NCBI GenBank assembly: GCA_001872995.1
Contig: MNXO01000003.1
Coordinates: 15,726-24,293 of the forward strand
DNA length: 8,568 nucleotides
DNA from: Bacteroidetes bacterium CG2_30_32_10
Lineage (GTDB): Bacteria > Bacteroidota > Bacteroidia > Bacteroidales > CG2-30-32-10
Direction of reading: 5' to 3'
In this document: in pieces, positions 6,862 through 8,568 of the stretch
Position numbering within the stretch: the first letter of the stretch is position 1
Layout of the letters: each line of letters opens with the position of its first letter
Notes under the pieces: model-generated
The model's database searches: none
What the model saw: the letters and a program-made list of their open reading frames with translations, nothing else
Told to the model about the DNA's origin: nothing
Program-made: the position numbers and the translations under genes

Positions 6862-8103
6862 ATGAAACCAAAAAATAAGCTTTTTAGTGGCAAAACCTTA
6901 GCAATACTAACAGGCGGCGGCGATACTCCCGCATTAAATTCAAGCATTGAATCAATAAGAAACAGAGCGTCTTTAATTGGCTATAAAGTTTATGGCATTC
7001 GTCAGGGATGGAAAGGGCTTTTAGGCGATGGAGATATACTTGACCTTACTCATCAGCCTTATGATGGTTGGTATGGTGGAACTGCTCTACGTTCAAGTAG
7101 AACAAATCCTTTCCCTTCTAAAAAGAACACTGAAAATAGAGTACCACAAATTTTAAGGAACATAGAACGCTATAAAATTGATGTGTTGGTATCTATTGGT
7201 GGTGATGATACCAATGGTGCTGCCAAAAGACTATATGAAACTGAAGGAATTCCTGTAATTGGTTTTCCTAAAACAATTGATAATGATTTACGAACAAGAA
7301 CTATGCACGATTACAAAGGCAATAAAATTGAAGGAGTATTGTGTCCAGGATTTCCATCTGCAGCAAAAGGTGTAATGGAATATGCTGCAAACCTAAGAAC
7401 TACTGCCGAATCGCATTCACGAATTATTGTTTTAGAAGTAATGGGCAGAGATGCTGGCTGGTTAACAGGTTCAGCTTGTTTTGGTGGTGCCGAAATGGCA
7501 CTAATCCCTGAAATCGAAATGACCAAAGAAAGAATTGAGTTTTTTCTAGAAAGTGTGAAAGAAAGATATATGAGTTCTCCTAAAAAAGCATTAATTATAG
7601 CTGTTTCGGAAGGCGTGCGTTGGTTCAATCCCGAATCTAATACTACAGAGGTTGTTTGTGCAAGTTCTGAATTGGATGAATATGGACATCGGAGGTTTGG
7701 AGGAGTTAGCGGAGTAATTGCCTCTGAAATATTTCATAAATTGAAAATTGAAGCAAGAGCTCAAATTTCTGGATATTATGCTCGTTCTGGTGTATGCAGA
7801 AATTACGATAGGCGATTGACAATGACTCTTGCCGACAAAGTGGTAGATTTATTACTTAGAGAACATTATGGACAAATGCCTGTTATTAACAAAATCGTTA
7901 ATTATCAAGAGTTAGAAGAGTTTAATACAACCTCTATAGATATGGGTGAAATTGGAAACAAATGTTTGCCTGAAGAATATTATGATACCAACAAATTCTG
8001 TTTTACTGATGCTTATATTGATTTCGTATCTCACATCATCGGGAAACCACGTTTTCTTGAATTTAATTATGATTTTCCGGTTGTAATACCAGAAGATTTA
8101 TAA
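6862..8103 (+). CDS. 6-phosphofructokinase, probably pyrophosphate-dependent
   Basis: Phosphorylates fructose-6-phosphate to fructose-1,6-bisphosphate in glycolysis; 413 residues. The N-terminal nucleotide/phosphate loop is G-G-G-D-T-P-A-L-N (18-26). The donor-site signature is S-I-G-G-D-D-T-N-G-A (111-120): D116 stands where ATP-dependent enzymes such as E. coli PfkA have Gly104. In P-K-T-I-D-N-D (136-142), K137 replaces the Gly of P-G-T-I-D-N-D. This Asp/Lys pair is the recognised mark of pyrophosphate-using enzymes, whose reaction is reversible. D140 is the catalytic base, and M-G-R-D-A-G at 194-199 binds the sugar phosphate. The last 80 or so residues extend beyond the length of the classical 320-residue bacterial enzyme. 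There is no promoter-like sequence in the 24-base gap after hisS, so co-transcription is likely. The gene ends before a strong hairpin. Phosphofructokinase is sure; donor preference is inferred from two residues. Confidence 0.94.
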   Translation: MKPKNKLFSGKTLAILTGGGDTPALNSSIESIRNRASLIGYKVYGIRQGWKGLLGDGDILDLTHQPYDGWYGGTALRSSRTNPFPSKKNTENRVPQILRNIERYKIDVLVSIGGDDTNGAAKRLYETEGIPVIGFPKTIDNDLRTRTMHDYKGNKIEGVLCPGFPSAAKGVMEYAANLRTTAESHSRIIVLEVMGRDAGWLTGSACFGGAEMALIPEIEMTKERIEFFLESVKERYMSSPKKALIIAVSEGVRWFNPESNTTEVVCASSELDEYGHRRFGGVSGVIASEIFHKLKIEARAQISGYYARSGVCRNYDRRLTMTLADKVVDLLLREHYGQMPVINKIVNYQELEEFNTTSIDMGEIGNKCLPEEYYDTNKFCFTDAYIDFVSHIIGKPRFLEFNYDFPVVIPEDL

Positions 8104-8130
8104 TAGTAATTTTTGGTAAAGCCTATTAAT

Positions 8131-8158
8131 AAAAAAGGATGCACTTGCATCCTTTTTT
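8131..8158. terminator. Bidirectional rho-independent terminator
   Basis: Perfect 12-base stem: AAAAAAGGATGC (8131-8142) pairs with GCATCCTTTTTT (8147-8158) around the loop ACTT. The GC core GGATGC/GCATCC is flanked by an A tract on the left and a T tract on the right, so it has a U-run in either direction. It starts 27 bases after the phosphofructokinase stop and ends 25 bases before the stop of the facing minus-strand gene. Confidence 0.9.
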
Positions 8159-8183
8159 ATTTTATAATAATCCTTTAGAATAA

Positions 8184-8568
8184 TTAATTTGCTGGTGGAT
8201 TTTTATAAGCATCGCTAGTGAGGTCATTTAAAGATTTTGTTTTCTTTGATAAAACAAACTTGCATTTTGAGAATTTGTTAACGGGCCATCCTCCCCATAA
8301 AACATAATTTCCATATTGATCTTTCATATTATAAAATGCAGTAGTTTGATTTGTCCACACCCAAGTCATTTGATCTCCCGTAGCATTAAATGAAACGTCA
8401 ACATCAATAAATTTATGGTAAACAACTTTTTTTAACCATTGTGCTTCAATGCCAAAAAGAGATAGAATTTCAGCCAGTGTATTGGTTGCACCACCACCAA
8501 TTCCTTCAAGTTTAAATTCTACGGTAAACACATTGGGAGTGCCATCGGCAACAAAAAACTCACCTCCA
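8184..8568 (-). CDS. Unrecognised protein, C-terminal 127 residues, 5'-truncated by window edge
   Basis: I do not recognise this gene. The minus-strand frame is open from the right edge of the window to a TAA at 8184-8186, giving 127 residues. A GTG at 8529-8531 could be read as a start, but the frame continues upstream without a stop and encodes G-G-E-F-F-V-A-D-G-T-P-N, so the real start is probably outside. Visible features: a Gly-rich turn (G-I-G-G-G-A-T-N) followed by a short helix-like stretch (L-A-E-I-L-S-L-F-G), then an aromatic-rich part with alternating residues (T-W-V-W-T-N-Q-T-T-A-F-Y, L-W-G-G-W-P), suggesting beta-strands, and a polar tail ending in K-N-P-P-A-N. There is no membrane segment in the visible part. 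An exported beta-rich protein is possible, but the N-terminus that would show this is missing. Confidence 0.7.
   Translation of the reverse strand, partial: GGEFFVADGTPNVFTVEFKLEGIGGGATNTLAEILSLFGIEAQWLKKVVYHKFIDVDVSFNATGDQMTWVWTNQTTAFYNMKDQYGNYVLWGGWPVNKFSKCKFVLSKKTKSLNDLTSDAYKNPPAN

Noticed and set aside
6684..6947. Minus-strand open frame across the hisS-pfk junction
   Set aside because: It overlaps two well-supported genes on the other strand. Its Ile/Phe-rich composition is what the complement of AT-rich Lys/Asn codons yields.
7311..7628. Minus-strand open frame of 105 codons opposite the phosphofructokinase gene
   Set aside because: Antisense shadow of conserved phosphofructokinase motifs; no independent evidence.
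8529..8531. GTG as start of the minus-strand gene at the right edge
   Set aside because: The frame continues upstream without a stop to the window edge, and the upstream residues look like part of the same protein.
1..8568. Mobile element, CRISPR array, phage or defence system
   Set aside because: No transposase, integrase, regularly spaced repeats, tRNA-linked attachment site or known defence domain is visible; the recognisable genes are metabolic and housekeeping.

Overview
The window is an ordinary-looking chromosomal segment of an AT-rich member of the Bacteroidota. Four things suggest this group: a signal peptidase I with the long inserted region usual there, a histidyl-tRNA synthetase of the Bacteroidota type, start codons with no Shine-Dalgarno sequence but AT-rich leaders, and a promoter-like TAnnTTT(G/A) element before hisS. 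Species cannot be named from the sequence alone.

Layout from left to right. (1) The 3' part of a signal peptidase I gene (+) runs in from outside the window. (2) It converges, with 24 bases between the stop codons, on a very large minus-strand gene of 1414 codons. That gene fuses a GT3-type glycogen synthase (N-terminal, about 545 residues) to a short-form GT35 alpha-glucan phosphorylase (C-terminal, about 840 residues). (3) A 211-base AT-rich divergent intergenic region holds several inverted repeats and promoter-like elements. (4) hisS (+) is followed 24 bases later by a phosphofructokinase gene (+) whose active-site signature points to pyrophosphate as phosphate donor; the two look like one transcription unit. 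(5) A strong hairpin with A and T tracts on its two sides ends this unit and probably also the facing unit. (6) The 3' part of an unrecognised minus-strand gene runs out of the right edge.

The metabolic theme is storage polysaccharide and glycolysis. The fusion protein would both build alpha-1,4-glucan and release glucose-1-phosphate from it by phosphorolysis, and the divergent phosphofructokinase would carry the resulting hexose phosphate into glycolysis. Signal peptidase and HisRS are housekeeping genes with no evident functional link. No mobile element, CRISPR array, tRNA or rRNA was seen. I found no wholly new system. The synthase-phosphorylase fusion is the most notable item; such fusions are, as far as I know, present in other Bacteroidota genomes, but I know of little functional work on them.
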